Source of the DNA: an uncultured Collinsella sp.
Lineage (GTDB): Bacteria > Actinomycetota > Coriobacteriia > Coriobacteriales > Coriobacteriaceae
Direction of reading: 5' to 3'
DNA: 64,000 bases
Assembly: GCA_958405195.1 (NCBI GenBank)
Contig: CATYDM010000006.1
Coordinates: 8,130 to 72,129, forward strand
Shown here: positions 53,600 through 62,939 of the stretch, in pieces
How the letters are laid out: each line of letters opens with the position of its first letter
Position numbering within the stretch: position 1 is the first letter of the stretch
Translations under genes and position numbers: made by a program
The notes under the pieces: generated by a model
Told to the model about the DNA's origin: nothing
Database searches by the model: none
The model's input: only the letters and a program-made list of their open reading frames with translations

Positions 53600-53652
53600 A
53601 TTATACTTCTGCGCGAATAATGATTATGAGAAATTATTCTCTCCAGAGAATA
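53600..53652 (-). promoter_or_regulatory. modA promoter with two overlapping inverted repeats
   Basis: On the minus strand TATAAT (53600-53605) is a good -10 box. Upstream lie GAATAAT-11-ATTATTC (53615-53639) and TATTCTCT-CC-AGAGAATA (53635-53652), which overlap. These may be sites for a molybdate-responsive regulator; they do not look like the E. coli ModE box. Confidence 0.55.
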
Positions 53653-53692
53653 TAGTTTCAAGTTACCGTGCACCTCGGTGTCGCTTCGGCGG

Positions 53693-53728
53693 AAAACAAA
53701 AGCGGAGCGACCGATAAGGTCGCCCCGC
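53693..53728 (-). terminator. Rho-independent terminator after mogA
   Basis: An 11-bp stem (53702-53712 with 53718-53728, one G-U pair) with a 5-base loop is followed on the minus strand by TTTTGTTTT. It separates the moeA-mogA unit from modA. Confidence 0.8.
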
Positions 53729-53742
53729 CGCAGGTAAACCGC

Positions 53743-54222
53743 TTAGTTGGTATGTCCGCCGCCCGCTGTCATCTGAGCCGCATGCTCCAGCTGGTCCGCT
53801 ATGGCCTCCCAGCTTTCGCGGGCGGCCTTCGTAGAACCGGGAAAGTTTACGACAAGTGTATGACCTCGTTGCATGCAAATAGCACGCGAGAGCATGGCGC
53901 GGCGCGTCTTGGTCATCGAATACGCGCGGATTGCCTCTGCAATACCCGGCACATCGCGGTCGCAGACGGAACGCGTCGCCTCGGGCGTCACATCTCGCAT
54001 CGAAAGCCCCGTGCCGCCGCAGGTGAGCACGACATTGGCGTGGCACTCATCGGCGGCTTCCACAATGGCATCACCGATCTCGCTGACGTCGTCGCGCACG
54101 ACCACATGTGAGGCGACCGTCCAGCCCTGTGCCTCGATAAGTTCCTCGAGTGCGGCTCCGGCCTCATCCTGCAAAAGATCGCGTGTGTCCGAGCACGTCA
54201 CGATCGAAATCTTCAACTCCAT
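53743..54222 (-). CDS. mogA: Molybdopterin adenylyltransferase MogA/MoaB family
   Basis: The 159-residue protein adenylylates molybdopterin before metal insertion. The conserved motif VVLTCGGTGLSMRDVTPEAT lies at about residues 65-84, and PGSTKAARESWEAI near the C-terminus. The ATG at 54222 has AGGAGGAA upstream and the gene follows moeA by 10 bp. MoaB and MogA cannot be separated with certainty by eye. Confidence 0.88.
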   Translation of the reverse strand: MELKISIVTCSDTRDLLQDEAGAALEELIEAQGWTVASHVVVRDDVSEIGDAIVEAADECHANVVLTCGGTGLSMRDVTPEATRSVCDRDVPGIAEAIRAYSMTKTRRAMLSRAICMQRGHTLVVNFPGSTKAARESWEAIADQLEHAAQMTAGGGHTN

Positions 54223-54232
54223 AGCGTTCCTC

Positions 54233-55495
54233 CTATAGCGCCGTTCCCTCGGGCAGGTCGACGCGAACAACGTCCACGGCATCTCCCGCCTTGAGCTCGC
54301 ACGGTCTCTCGTCAATACGCAACAGGCAGTTCGCACGCTGCATAGTTCCAAGCAGCGCCGAATTCTGTGTCTTAGCCTCGGTCACCAACAACTCACCGGT
54401 CTCGGGGTCGCGCAAAACCGTGGCGCGATCGAAGAAGCGGCGATGCTGTCGCTTTTTCACGCCGTGCGTGAGCGTCGCCTGCTGCACGGGACGCGCAACC
54501 TCGGCAAAACCGCGCATCTTGCGAATCGCCGGACGGGCAAGCATCTCAAAGCCCACATACGCCGCGGCCGGGTTGCCCGAAAGCCCCAGGTAGGGCTTAC
54601 CCCCGAGCAAGCCAAACGTGATGGCCTTGCCGGGACGCATCGAGATGCGATCGAAGAGCACCTCGCCCTCGCGCTGGACCAGCGCCGTCACATAGTCGTA
54701 GTCGCCCGCCGAGGCACCGCCGCTCGTAATGACAAAGTCGCACTCCTGCACGGCACGATGAACCAGCTCGGCAATCGCCTGCTCATCATCGGGCGCAATG
54801 CCGTAGAACACGGGCTCGGCGCCGGCATCAAGTGCTTCGGCCATCAACGCCGACGAGTTGGAATCACGAATCTGACCGCGCGCCGGTACCTTACTCGGTG
54901 CGACCAGTTCCGTGCCCAGCGAGATAATGCCCACATGTGGGGCGGCGTGCACCTTCACGCTCGCGTATCCGGCGCTTGCCAGCAGACCCGCGCCCGCCGG
55001 AGCCACGACCTCGCCGGCGTGCATCACAGCATCGCCGGCATGGGCCTCCTCGGCGGCAGAGCGAACGTTCTCCCCTACCTTGGCAGGCGCCGAGAAGCGA
55101 ACGTGCGAGCCCTCGTTGCCATCGCCGTCGAGCACATCGACGATCTCGTATTTCACCACGGCGTCGGCACCTTCGGGCACCGGCGCGCCTGTCATAATGC
55201 GGACCGCCTCGCCCGCGCCGATAGCGACCTCAAACACATGGCCCGCGGCCTCGTGTCCGATAACGTCGAGCGTCACCGGCGCCTCGCCAGATGCCTGCGC
55301 CAAGTCCGCCGAGCGCACGGCATATCCGTCCATAGCGCTGTTGGCAAACGGCGAGATGTCGATATCGGCCACCGCGTCCTCGGCCAAGGGAAGACCGGCG
55401 GCCTGCCACACGGGAATCTCGACGAGATCGGTCGGAGCAACGTGCGACAGGACAATCGACTGTGCGTCATCCAGCGGAATGAGTTTCTCTGCCAT
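54233..55495 (-). CDS. moeA: Molybdopterin molybdotransferase MoeA
   Basis: MoeA inserts molybdate into adenylylated molybdopterin. The 420-residue protein has the family motifs SPFANSAMDGYAVRS near residues 50-65, GDYDYVTAL after SGGASA, and MRPGKAITFG with GLSGNPAAAYVGFE. The ATG at 55495 has AAGAGG upstream. It is the first gene of the moeA-mogA pair and runs away from the CLC gene. Confidence 0.94.
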   Translation of the reverse strand: MAEKLIPLDDAQSIVLSHVAPTDLVEIPVWQAAGLPLAEDAVADIDISPFANSAMDGYAVRSADLAQASGEAPVTLDVIGHEAAGHVFEVAIGAGEAVRIMTGAPVPEGADAVVKYEIVDVLDGDGNEGSHVRFSAPAKVGENVRSAAEEAHAGDAVMHAGEVVAPAGAGLLASAGYASVKVHAAPHVGIISLGTELVAPSKVPARGQIRDSNSSALMAEALDAGAEPVFYGIAPDDEQAIAELVHRAVQECDFVITSGGASAGDYDYVTALVQREGEVLFDRISMRPGKAITFGLLGGKPYLGLSGNPAAAYVGFEMLARPAIRKMRGFAEVARPVQQATLTHGVKKRQHRRFFDRATVLRDPETGELLVTEAKTQNSALLGTMQRANCLLRIDERPCELKAGDAVDVVRVDLPEGTAL

Positions 55496-55705
55496 ATGCA
55501 CCTCTTAATGTCACGGCGCACAACAGGGGCGCCGATTCTTTATGCTTGTCTCAGTATAATCCCCCGACGCACGACCGCGACTCGGCCTGTACCCGCAAAT
55601 ACACCTGTCGGTTGTAGGCCGCGAAACAGAATGGAAACCAACCCACCGGCTCGTCGCGTTTACCGCGTTTTATAATGCTTGCGTTGCAACCTAAAAGAGG
55701 AACGT

Positions 55706-57127
55706 ATGGCTCATAACGACAAACCCGAAAGCGCAAACGAAGCGCAGGATCATTCCCAGTCGCTCGACGACGGCGGCTTTTTCTCCCTGAACGACGTTAT
55801 CATGGCCGGCAGGCAACAGCTCACCCGCTCCGAGCATCTCTTGGCTGCCGACACGCGCCGCAACGTCCGCAACCTACTCGCGAGCGCCAAGTTGCTCGTA
55901 CTCGTCGTCATCGTCTCGCTCGCCATGGGCGTTGCCGCTTGGGCGTTTTTGGCCTCGCTGAATATCGCGACCGACTATCGCGAGCACCATGCATGGATTT
56001 ACGCGCTGCTTCCCGTTGTGGGCGTTGCCACCGCATGGGTGTACAAAAACCACGGTCTTGCCGCCAAACGCGGCAACAACCTGGTCATCGACTCCGCTCT
56101 GGGCACCCGTCTCATCCATATGCGCATGGCTGTGCTCACTTTTGTCTGCTCCACGCTCACGCACCTAACGGGCGGATCGGCCGGTCGCGAGGGAGCCGCG
56201 GTTCAGATTGGCGGCACCATCGCCAGCAACATCTCGAACCTCGCCCACCTCAAAAAGCATGATCACCACGACCTCATGCTCGCCGGCATCTCGTCGGCCT
56301 TTGGCGCCGTATTCGGCTCGCCCCTTGCCGGAGCTTTCTTTGGCATGGAGATGTGCTTTATCGGCAAGATCGACTACACCGCGGGCATCTACTGCTTAGT
56401 CGCCTCGTTTACCGGCTACTTTACATCACTCGCCCTAGGTACCGAGTACGAGGCGAATGTTATCGCCAGCGTTCCCAACATGACACCACGGACGGTTGTC
56501 ATCGTTGTTATCAGCGCCATTATCTTCGGTCTGACGGCACGCCTCTTTGCCTGGTCAGTTCGAACCGTCAAGAGCCTGTACGGTCGCTTTATCACCAATT
56601 ACCTCGTTCGCGCACTCATAGGCGCACTCGTGGTTTTGGCCGCCTATGCCCTTCTCGACGCCTGGGACTACGCCGGCCTTTCCACGTGGCTTTCCGGCGC
56701 CGGATTTGCCGGCAACACCACCCTGGCAGACGCAGCCATCAAGTTGGTCGTCACAGCGCTTACCCTGGGTGCGGGCTTCCAAGGCGGAGAGGTCACGCCC
56801 CTGTTTGGCATCGGTGCGGCGCTCGGCGGCTGGATCGGTTGCCTCGTCGGAATCGACCCCAGTTTTCTGGCGGCTCTCGGCATGCTCGGCGTGTTCTGTG
56901 CCGGCCTCAACGTGCCCATCACCACCTGCATGATGGCCATCGACCTGTTCCACGGCACGGCAGCCGGGTTCTTTGTCATCGTGGCCTTTATCAGCTACCT
57001 AACTGCCGGACACCGCGGCGTGTACCCCGCCCAGCGCATCATCTCGCCCAAGCGCCGTTCGCTTATTGTGGATGAGGGCGGTACGGTAGCGGATGCTATC
57101 GAGCGCCACAACGACCTGATAGAGTAG
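55706..57127 (+). CDS. CLC-family anion transporter (possibly fluoride-type CLC-F)
   Basis: This 473-residue membrane protein of the CLC family has GGSAGREGAAVQIGG (the GREGx motif), SSAFGAVFGSPLAGAFFGME and GAGFQGGEVTPLFGIGAALG. A GSGIP motif is not obvious, and the GREG-A-VQ and GGEVTPLF patterns resemble the fluoride-proton antiporter subgroup more than chloride transporters. The ATG at 55706 has AAGAGGAA upstream. A TATAAT at 55671 may be its promoter. No fluoride riboswitch was seen in the leader. The ion is therefore not settled. Confidence 0.82.
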   Translation: MAHNDKPESANEAQDHSQSLDDGGFFSLNDVIMAGRQQLTRSEHLLAADTRRNVRNLLASAKLLVLVVIVSLAMGVAAWAFLASLNIATDYREHHAWIYALLPVVGVATAWVYKNHGLAAKRGNNLVIDSALGTRLIHMRMAVLTFVCSTLTHLTGGSAGREGAAVQIGGTIASNISNLAHLKKHDHHDLMLAGISSAFGAVFGSPLAGAFFGMEMCFIGKIDYTAGIYCLVASFTGYFTSLALGTEYEANVIASVPNMTPRTVVIVVISAIIFGLTARLFAWSVRTVKSLYGRFITNYLVRALIGALVVLAAYALLDAWDYAGLSTWLSGAGFAGNTTLADAAIKLVVTALTLGAGFQGGEVTPLFGIGAALGGWIGCLVGIDPSFLAALGMLGVFCAGLNVPITTCMMAIDLFHGTAAGFFVIVAFISYLTAGHRGVYPAQRIISPKRRSLIVDEGGTVADAIERHNDLIE

Positions 57128-57214
57128 ACGTAAGTATTCGACGTGCAGCCACAATCGGGGGCAATTCGACCTGAGCGCGACCGCACCGTCACGTCATACG
57201 CCGGGAGTCGCCCC

Positions 57215-58177
57215 ATGCACGCAACTGATTTTGGTCGCACGCTCATCATCGCCAACCCAGCCGCCCAGTCGGGCGCCGCGCATGAGGTTGCCGAGCGCCT
57301 GCAACGCTTTTTGGATATGACCGCGCGCGCATCCCAGTTTGACTTGGTGCTAACCGAGCGCATGGGACACGCCAAGGAGCTGGCCGCTCAGGCTCAGGGC
57401 TATCGCACCGTTATCGCCCTTGGCGGCGACGGCGTGATTCACGAGGTCGTCAACGGGCTTATGACGCAAAAGGAGGACGCCCGCCCCGCTCTTGCCGTCC
57501 TGCCCGTTGGCTCCGGCAACGATTTTGCCCAAACGCTCGGCATCGACGATTTCTCCGGCAAGGATTTTGGCGCACTGCTCACCTGTGAGCTGCAGCGTCA
57601 GGACATCGGGCGCATTCGCTCATGGAACCCCGCAAGCGGCAGCGGCGAGGCTACCGTTGAGTACTACGACCAGACGCTCTCGGTCGGCATCGATGCCGCC
57701 ATCGGCCTGGGCACCACCGAGCTGCGCAAAAAGACGGGCCTCGCCGGCGCTCCGCTCTACACTCTCTCGGGACTTGAGCAGTTTGGCCTACGTTATCGCA
57801 ACTACCCCATGACAGTCAGCTTTGACGGGGCACCCGCCGAGCGCGTGAGGGCGATCATCATGGCCATCCAGCTGGGACCCACCTATGGCTCGGGCTATCG
57901 CATCTGCCCCAACGCCGACCCCTGCGACGGCATGCTCGACATCTGCTACGCATGCGGCCCTGTCCCTCGCGCGGTTGCCCTGCCTATGTTTCTTTCGGCC
58001 AAGGACGGCCACCATACCAAGTTGCCACCGGTTCGAATGCGCCGCTGTCGCCATGCCGAGCTCACTTTTGAGGAGCCCGACTACCCCATCCAGGCCGACG
58101 GCGAGCCCGTTGTCGCCTCGCGCATCGAGGTCGACATCCTCGGCGGAGCCCTCCACATCTGGCACCCCACCCGCTAA
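57215..58177 (+). CDS. Diacylglycerol kinase/LCB5-family lipid kinase
   Basis: The 320-residue protein has the DAGK catalytic pattern: LIIANPAAQSG at the start, then ALGGDGVIHEVVNG and VLPVGSGNDFAQTLG. The C-terminal beta domain closes with PIQADGEPV. Such enzymes phosphorylate diacylglycerol or related lipids (YegS/DgkB type). The ATG at 57215 has GGGAG upstream; an earlier ATG at 57143 lacks one. It follows the CLC gene by 87 bp on the same strand. Confidence 0.88.
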   Translation: MHATDFGRTLIIANPAAQSGAAHEVAERLQRFLDMTARASQFDLVLTERMGHAKELAAQAQGYRTVIALGGDGVIHEVVNGLMTQKEDARPALAVLPVGSGNDFAQTLGIDDFSGKDFGALLTCELQRQDIGRIRSWNPASGSGEATVEYYDQTLSVGIDAAIGLGTTELRKKTGLAGAPLYTLSGLEQFGLRYRNYPMTVSFDGAPAERVRAIIMAIQLGPTYGSGYRICPNADPCDGMLDICYACGPVPRAVALPMFLSAKDGHHTKLPPVRMRRCRHAELTFEEPDYPIQADGEPVVASRIEVDILGGALHIWHPTR

Positions 58178-58184
58178 CCCCACC

Positions 58185-58255
58185 TAAGTTGCGGTGAAAT
58201 AGGGACGGTTTATGCATCTAAAGTCGCAAAACAGTCCCTATTTCACCGCAACTTA
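58185..58255. repeat. Palindromic intergenic element, copy 3 (variant arms)
   Basis: Perfect 22-bp arms (58185-58206 and 58234-58255) match copies 1 and 2 except that one C:G pair is replaced by G:C in both arms (TACGGAC becomes TAGGGAC). The first bases after the upstream gene stop also match copy 1 (CTAACCCCA...CACCTAAGTTG). It lies between convergent genes. Confidence 0.88.
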
Positions 58256-58264
58256 TTGAGAAGA

Positions 58265-58645
58265 TCATTCCTCCCCGCCCGGCTTACGACGGTTGGCCTT
58301 TTTAATCGCATTGAAGTGCTTGTCGTTGAGTCTGCGCTGGCGAGAGCGCTGAGGCACCTTGGTCTTTACGCGTCGACGCGGTGGACGCCCGCGACGCTCA
58401 AGCTCAGCGCGCAGCTTACGCAGGCAGCTCGCGCGATTCTGAAACTGGCTGCGGCTCTCACGCGCCGTCACGACAATCCCCGTGGGCCCATGTTTCATGC
58501 GCACCGCAGAGTCCGTCGTGTTCACGCCCTGCCCGCCCGGACCCGTCGCGCGAAACACCTGTACCTCGCAATCGCGCGCCAGCTCCTCGACCGACATCTC
58601 GGCATAGCGCGCATACTCACGCCATCCCATCTTGTTCTCATCCAT
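58265..58645 (-). CDS. arfB: Release-factor-like peptidyl-tRNA hydrolase (ArfB/YaeJ-type GGQ protein)
   Basis: This 126-residue protein has the class I release factor GGQ motif in [19 protein letters not shown] and a basic C-terminal tail, like ArfB/YaeJ and related rescue factors. It lacks the stop-codon recognition domain. It would free stalled ribosomes. The ATG at 58645 has GGGGAGG upstream; the longer frame to 58711 runs through the terminator hairpin of xpt. Confidence 0.82.
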   Translation of the reverse strand: MDENKMGWREYARYAEMSVEELARDCEVQVFRATGPGGQGVNTTDSAVRMKHGPTGIVVTARESRSQFQNRASCLRKLRAELERRGRPPRRRVKTKVPQRSRQRRLNDKHFNAIKKANRRKPGGEE

Positions 58646-58663
58646 ATCAGCACCTCCCCTCAT

Positions 58664-58701
58664 ACAAAAAATGTGACAAAGGGACAGTCCCTTTGTCACA
58701 T
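58664..58701 (-). terminator. Near-perfect palindromic terminator after xpt
   Basis: Two perfect 15-bp arms (58671-58685 and 58687-58701) with a single central base, followed on the minus strand by TTTTTTG. It ends xpt transcription just before the ribosome site of the GGQ gene. Confidence 0.85.
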
Positions 58702-58728
58702 CGCATACCAATCGCTTGTGTTGCGCGC

Positions 58729-59307
58729 TTAGGCGAAGGTGATCTCGCCGTTCTCGCAGTCCATATCGGCGATACGGGCCAGGCTCTCAACGCGGAAGCC
58801 GCGCTGACGGAGCTTATCGCCGCCGCCCTGGAAGCCCTTCTCCACGGCAATACCGATGCCGGCAACCTCGGCGCCCGCAGCCTCGCAGATCTTGATGAGA
58901 CCCTCAAGCGCACAGCCGTTAGCCAAGAAGTCGTCGATGATCAGGACCTTGTCGCCCTCGGACAGGAAGCGCTTACCTACAATGACCGGGTACTCCTTCT
59001 GCTTGGTGAAGGAGTAGATGGTCGTGGCATACTGCTCGCCATCGAGGTTGATGGACTGCGCCTTCTTGGCAAAGACCACCGGCACGCCGCCAAAATGCTG
59101 AGCTGCGATGCAGGCCATGCCAATGCCCGAAGCCTCAATCGTCAGGATCTTGTTGATCTCGACACCCTCGAACAGACGGGCCCACTCGGCACCCATGTGG
59201 TCGAACAGCTCAACGTCGCACTGGTGGTTGAGGAAGGCATCAACCTTAAGGACGTTGCCGGCCTTTACGATGCCGTCATGGCGAATACGATCCTCAAGCT
59301 CCTGCAT
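58729..59307 (-). CDS. xpt: Xanthine phosphoribosyltransferase
   Basis: The 192-residue protein makes XMP from xanthine and PRPP. It starts [20 protein letters not shown], as in Bacillus Xpt, and has the PRPP motif [16 protein letters not shown]. Length matches the family (about 190). The leader does not show a purine riboswitch. AAGGGG lies upstream of the ATG. Confidence 0.93.
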   Translation of the reverse strand: MQELEDRIRHDGIVKAGNVLKVDAFLNHQCDVELFDHMGAEWARLFEGVEINKILTIEASGIGMACIAAQHFGGVPVVFAKKAQSINLDGEQYATTIYSFTKQKEYPVIVGKRFLSEGDKVLIIDDFLANGCALEGLIKICEAAGAEVAGIGIAVEKGFQGGGDKLRQRGFRVESLARIADMDCENGEITFA

Positions 59308-59464
59308 GGCGCAACCCCTTCTCGCGGCAACGATACCGCGCGATTAATAAACGTTGTTCGATAGTCTACCACGGACCGACCCCCGCCCGCCCCACAAGCC
59401 GCATCGCACCACAAACCAGTCTTTTTGGGACGGCGCGAATCGTGGCAGACAGCCTCCCAACATG

Positions 59465-60769
59465 CTAATGGCGGGCGCGCATCTTCACCAAACGCACCAT
59501 GGCAAGCGCAAAGCCCACGGCGGCCACAGCCATGAGTACGTAGAACACCGAGCGAAAGCCGAATAGGAATACGTCCGGACGACCTGTAACAAAACTGGTC
59601 ACGGCCTCGCCCATCGCCACGCTCATCTGCCCATACAGGATATTCGACGCCACCGTAATGCCGAGTGCCATGCCAGCATAGCGCGCCAAACTACCCAGGC
59701 TGCCCGCAAAACCAAGTGCTTCGCGCGGAGCCGAGCCCATATACAACGAGTTGTTGGGGCTCTGGAAAATCGACGTACCGCACGACATAAACGCGACGCA
59801 GCACACGATCACGGGGATAGAAGAGTGCTCGTCGAGCGTGCTTACCGCAAAAAGACCGCACACGTACACGCCCAGGCCGACCGCCGTGGGGCCCTCGCAG
59901 CCAACACGGTCCGAAACCGTACCCGATAGCGGACCGATAAAGGCATTCACCATCGGCAGCGCCAAAAACAGCAATCCGGAAATGTCGGAACCAAACCCAT
60001 GCGCGTCCTGAAAATAGAACGGCAGGATAAACTCGGATGCACCAATACCAACGAACACGATGAGCATGCAGGCAAGGTTGATAGTGAAGGCCGAATTTGC
60101 AAAGCAGCGACGAGCAGCCTCGATCAGGGACATGGGGCGCTCGCCGGCCTCCGGCTTAACATGCGGCAGCGTGTAGAGCCCCACGATAAACGAGATTACG
60201 CCAATAGGCAGGTTGATGAGGAAGATACTCTCCCAGGGAAAGCTTGCCACCAGCATGCCGCCGAGCACGGGGCCACACATCATGCCGAGGGCCACAAAGG
60301 TCGCGAGAATACCCATGGCACGGCCTCGTTCGCGCGCCGGAAACGACTCGGTGATGATACCCATGTTGTTAGCCATGGCCGCCGCGCAACCGATGCCCTG
60401 AACAATGCGTGCCAGGATAAGAACCTCGAGCGAGGCCGAAAGGCCGCACAGCAGCGAACCGACCGAAAAGACGATGACGCCCAGCTGGAACACATTCACC
60501 TTGCCGCGCACGTCGCCCAGACGGCCAAACGGCAACATAGCCACGCATGTCGCAAGCAGGTACACCGAGCTCACCAGTTGAATGCGGTCGAGGCCCACGC
60601 CCAGCTCCTTTTGCATCACGGGCAGCGCCACGGTCACGATGGTCGAATCCAGACACACCATAAACGTCATGATGAGCACGGTAAACAGAATCGCCCACTT
60701 GTTCTTGCCATGGGTGTCGCCCTCTAGGGCAATGTGCTCGCGGCGCAGCTGCTCTGCGGTTTTCTCCAT
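59465..60769 (-). CDS. MFS drug-resistance-type transporter (DHA2/EmrB-like)
   Basis: This 434-residue transporter has the MFS motif LPFGRLGDVRGKVNVF after helix 2 and the antiporter motif around GPVLGGMLV in helix 5. Its start (LFTVLIMTFMVCLDSTIVTVA) is typical of EmrB/QacA-like proteins, and about 12-14 helices are predicted. The ATG at 60769 has AAAGGA upstream; 60775 is possible but would overlap the ribosome site. The substrate is unknown. Confidence 0.85.
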   Translation of the reverse strand: MEKTAEQLRREHIALEGDTHGKNKWAILFTVLIMTFMVCLDSTIVTVALPVMQKELGVGLDRIQLVSSVYLLATCVAMLPFGRLGDVRGKVNVFQLGVIVFSVGSLLCGLSASLEVLILARIVQGIGCAAAMANNMGIITESFPARERGRAMGILATFVALGMMCGPVLGGMLVASFPWESIFLINLPIGVISFIVGLYTLPHVKPEAGERPMSLIEAARRCFANSAFTINLACMLIVFVGIGASEFILPFYFQDAHGFGSDISGLLFLALPMVNAFIGPLSGTVSDRVGCEGPTAVGLGVYVCGLFAVSTLDEHSSIPVIVCCVAFMSCGTSIFQSPNNSLYMGSAPREALGFAGSLGSLARYAGMALGITVASNILYGQMSVAMGEAVTSFVTGRPDVFLFGFRSVFYVLMAVAAVGFALAMVRLVKMRARH

Positions 60770-60795
60770 ATCCATCCTTTCGAGTGGCACAACGC

Positions 60796-60842
60796 AAAAA
60801 CGGGGCCCCGATCGCCTGCGAACAGTCGCGATTGGGGTCCCG
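60796..60842 (-). terminator. Rho-independent terminator after metY
   Basis: A 15-bp stem with two G-U/mismatch positions (60801-60815 with 60828-60842) is followed on the minus strand by TTTTTG. It lies 69 bp after the metY stop. Confidence 0.8.
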
Positions 60843-60910
60843 CCTACGGAATCGGAACGAAAGGTCGCCGAAGCTTTCTGCCAGCATCGGCGCCTTATGC
60901 GAACGCTAGC

Positions 60911-62194
60911 CTAGCACTGCTCGAGTGCCTGCTCAAGGTCGGCAATCAGATCGGCCGTGTCCTCGAGGCCGCACGACAGGCGCACCATGTCGGCGGAGAT
61001 GCCACAGGCGATGAGCTCCTCATCGTTCATCTGACGATGCGTGGCATTAGCGGGATGCAGGCAGCAAGTGCGGGCGTCGGCCACGTGCGTGGCGATCTGG
61101 GCGAGCTTGAGGCTCTTCATAAAGGTTTCGGCCGCCGCGCGACCACCGTTAAAGCCAAAGCTCACAACGCCGCAGGTACCGTTGGGCATGTACTTCTGAG
61201 CGATGTCATAGTACTTATCGCCCTCCAGGCCCGGATAGCTCACGAAGCGTACCTTGGGATGGCTCTGCAGGAACTTGGCAACGGCCAGGCCATTCTCACA
61301 ATGACGCGGCATGCGTACATGCAGGCTCTCGAGCGAGCTGTTCAAGAAAAACGCCGCCTGCGGGTTCTGCATGGGGCCAAGATCGCGCATGAGCTGCGCG
61401 GTGGCCTTGGTAATGAAGGCACCCTCACGACCGAACTTCTCGGCATAGGTCACGCCGTGATAGCTCTCGTCGGGCGTGGTGAGACCCGGGAACTTGTCCG
61501 CATGGGCCATCCAGTCAAACTGGCCGTGGTCAACGATCACGCCGCCCAGGTAGGCGGCATGTCCATCCATGTACTTGGTGGTGGAGTGCGTCACGATGTC
61601 GGCGCCCCACTCAAAGGGACGGCACATCACGGGTGTCGGGAAGGTGTTGTCGACCATCAGCGGCACGCCGTGGTCATGCGCGGCCTTGGCAAAGCGCTCA
61701 ATATCGAGCACGGCAAGGGCGGGGTTTGCGATCGTCTCGCCAAAGACGAGCTTGGTATTGGGCTCAAAGGCTGCCTCGAGCTCCTCATCGGTGCAGTCGG
61801 GGGCGACGAACGTGCAGGTCACGCCCATGCGGCCCATGGTGTGGGCGAGCAGGTTATACGTACCGCCGTAAATGGCAGAGCTCGCGACCACATGATCGCC
61901 GGCACCGGCCACGTTAAAGATCGCGAGGAAATTCGCAGCCATGCCCGAGCTCGTGAGCATCGCGGCAGTGCCTCCCTCCATCTCGCAGATCTTGGCGGCA
62001 ACCAGATCGCACGTGGGGTTCTGCAAACGGCTGTAGAAGTAGCCCGACTCCTCTAGGTCAAACAGCTTGCCCATGTGCTCGGACGTGTCGTACTTCCACG
62101 TGGTGGACTGGTAGATGGGCACCTGGCGCGGCTCGGCATCTCCCGGGTGATAGCCGCCCTGGACACATGTAGTTCCGATGGTCTGCTCGGTCAT
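60911..62194 (-). CDS. metY: O-acetylhomoserine sulfhydrylase (MetY family)
   Basis: This 427-residue Cys/Met-metabolism PLP enzyme starts TIGTTCVQGGYHPGDAEPR, typical of MetY. The PLP lysine is in DIVTHSTTKYMDGHAAYLGG and SRLQNPTCDLV carries the cofactor-facing tyrosine/arginine region. The length fits O-acetylhomoserine sulfhydrylases (about 430), longer than cystathionine gamma-synthases (about 390). It makes homocysteine from sulfide. No SAM riboswitch was recognised in the 230-bp upstream gap. Confidence 0.9.
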   Translation of the reverse strand: MTEQTIGTTCVQGGYHPGDAEPRQVPIYQSTTWKYDTSEHMGKLFDLEESGYFYSRLQNPTCDLVAAKICEMEGGTAAMLTSSGMAANFLAIFNVAGAGDHVVASSAIYGGTYNLLAHTMGRMGVTCTFVAPDCTDEELEAAFEPNTKLVFGETIANPALAVLDIERFAKAAHDHGVPLMVDNTFPTPVMCRPFEWGADIVTHSTTKYMDGHAAYLGGVIVDHGQFDWMAHADKFPGLTTPDESYHGVTYAEKFGREGAFITKATAQLMRDLGPMQNPQAAFFLNSSLESLHVRMPRHCENGLAVAKFLQSHPKVRFVSYPGLEGDKYYDIAQKYMPNGTCGVVSFGFNGGRAAAETFMKSLKLAQIATHVADARTCCLHPANATHRQMNDEELIACGISADMVRLSCGLEDTADLIADLEQALEQC

Positions 62195-62424
62195 ATCTAG
62201 CTCCCTTGCCTGGGTTACGTTTTATTCGGTTCACGATACCGCTACCCTGCACCCCTCTCAACCCATCCCCAAGGTAGGTTAAGGGACAAATTGATCAGGG
62301 GTATTTATCTCAAGCCTTGGGCATTTGCTCGATAGATAAAAACGAGACATACATGAAGCTCTCGATGATTACATGCCCCGTCACGGGTACCATAGGCGAG
62401 TACACCGTGACCAAGGAGACAACG

Positions 62425-62871
62425 ATGAAGCAAATCGATACTGCTCAGCTCGACACCGCCGCCTGCCAAGCTCAGGCTGCCGAATACCACGCCCAAGGCT
62501 TCAACTGCGCACAGGCCGTCGCCTGCACGCTCGCACCTGCCGTCGGGCTCGACCCCCAGACCGCCTTTACCCTCACCGAGGGCTTTGGCGCCGGCATGGG
62601 CGGCATGACCGAAACCTGCGGTGCCATCTCGGGCGCCGTGGCCATCATGGGCTTTGTGATGAGCGACGGCATGGAAAACCCCAAGACCAAGGGCCAGACC
62701 TACAAGCTGGCGCGCGAAATCGCCAAGCGTTTTGGCGAGAAGAACACGACGACCGTCTGCGGCACGCTCAAGGGCATCGGATCGGACAAGGGTCCGCTCC
62801 GCAGCTGTCCCGGTTGCATCGACGATGCCGTCGAAATCGCCTGCGATGTGCTAAAGCAGCTCGCCGAGTAA
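62425..62871 (+). CDS. C-GCAxxG-C-C family redox-active protein
   Basis: The 148-residue protein has the family's spaced cysteines: FNCAQAVACT, ETCGAISGAVAIMG, TTVCGTLKG and LRSCPGCIDDA. Such proteins are thought to be redox-active, often near molybdenum or selenium genes, but their reaction is unknown. The ATG at 62425 has AAGGAG upstream. A 7-bp hairpin (GTCACGG/CCGTGAC, 62380-62411) lies just before the ribosome site. Confidence 0.85.
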   Translation: MKQIDTAQLDTAACQAQAAEYHAQGFNCAQAVACTLAPAVGLDPQTAFTLTEGFGAGMGGMTETCGAISGAVAIMGFVMSDGMENPKTKGQTYKLAREIAKRFGEKNTTTVCGTLKGIGSDKGPLRSCPGCIDDAVEIACDVLKQLAE

Positions 62872-62880
62872 GCGGCAGCA

Positions 62881-62936
62881 ACAGAAAAACGACGGCCGGC
62901 GCGCTTGGGATCCATCCAAAAGCACGCCGGCCGTCG
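62881..62936 (-). terminator. Rho-independent terminator after the YigZ gene
   Basis: A 12-bp GC-rich stem (62890-62901 with 62925-62936) is followed on the minus strand by TTTTTC. It lies between convergent genes and may act mainly on the leftward transcript. Confidence 0.85.
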
Positions 62937-62939
62937 CCG

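Noticed and set aside
58671..58701. The 15-bp palindrome as another copy of the dispersed element
   Set aside because: Its arms differ from the TTGCGGTGAAATA family and it has a clear T-tract after xpt, so a terminator is the better reading.
59308..59464. Purine riboswitch in front of xpt
   Set aside because: The conserved purine aptamer core could not be found in the 157-bp leader by eye.
62195..62424. SAM or S-box riboswitch in front of metY
   Set aside because: No recognisable SAM aptamer motifs on the minus strand.
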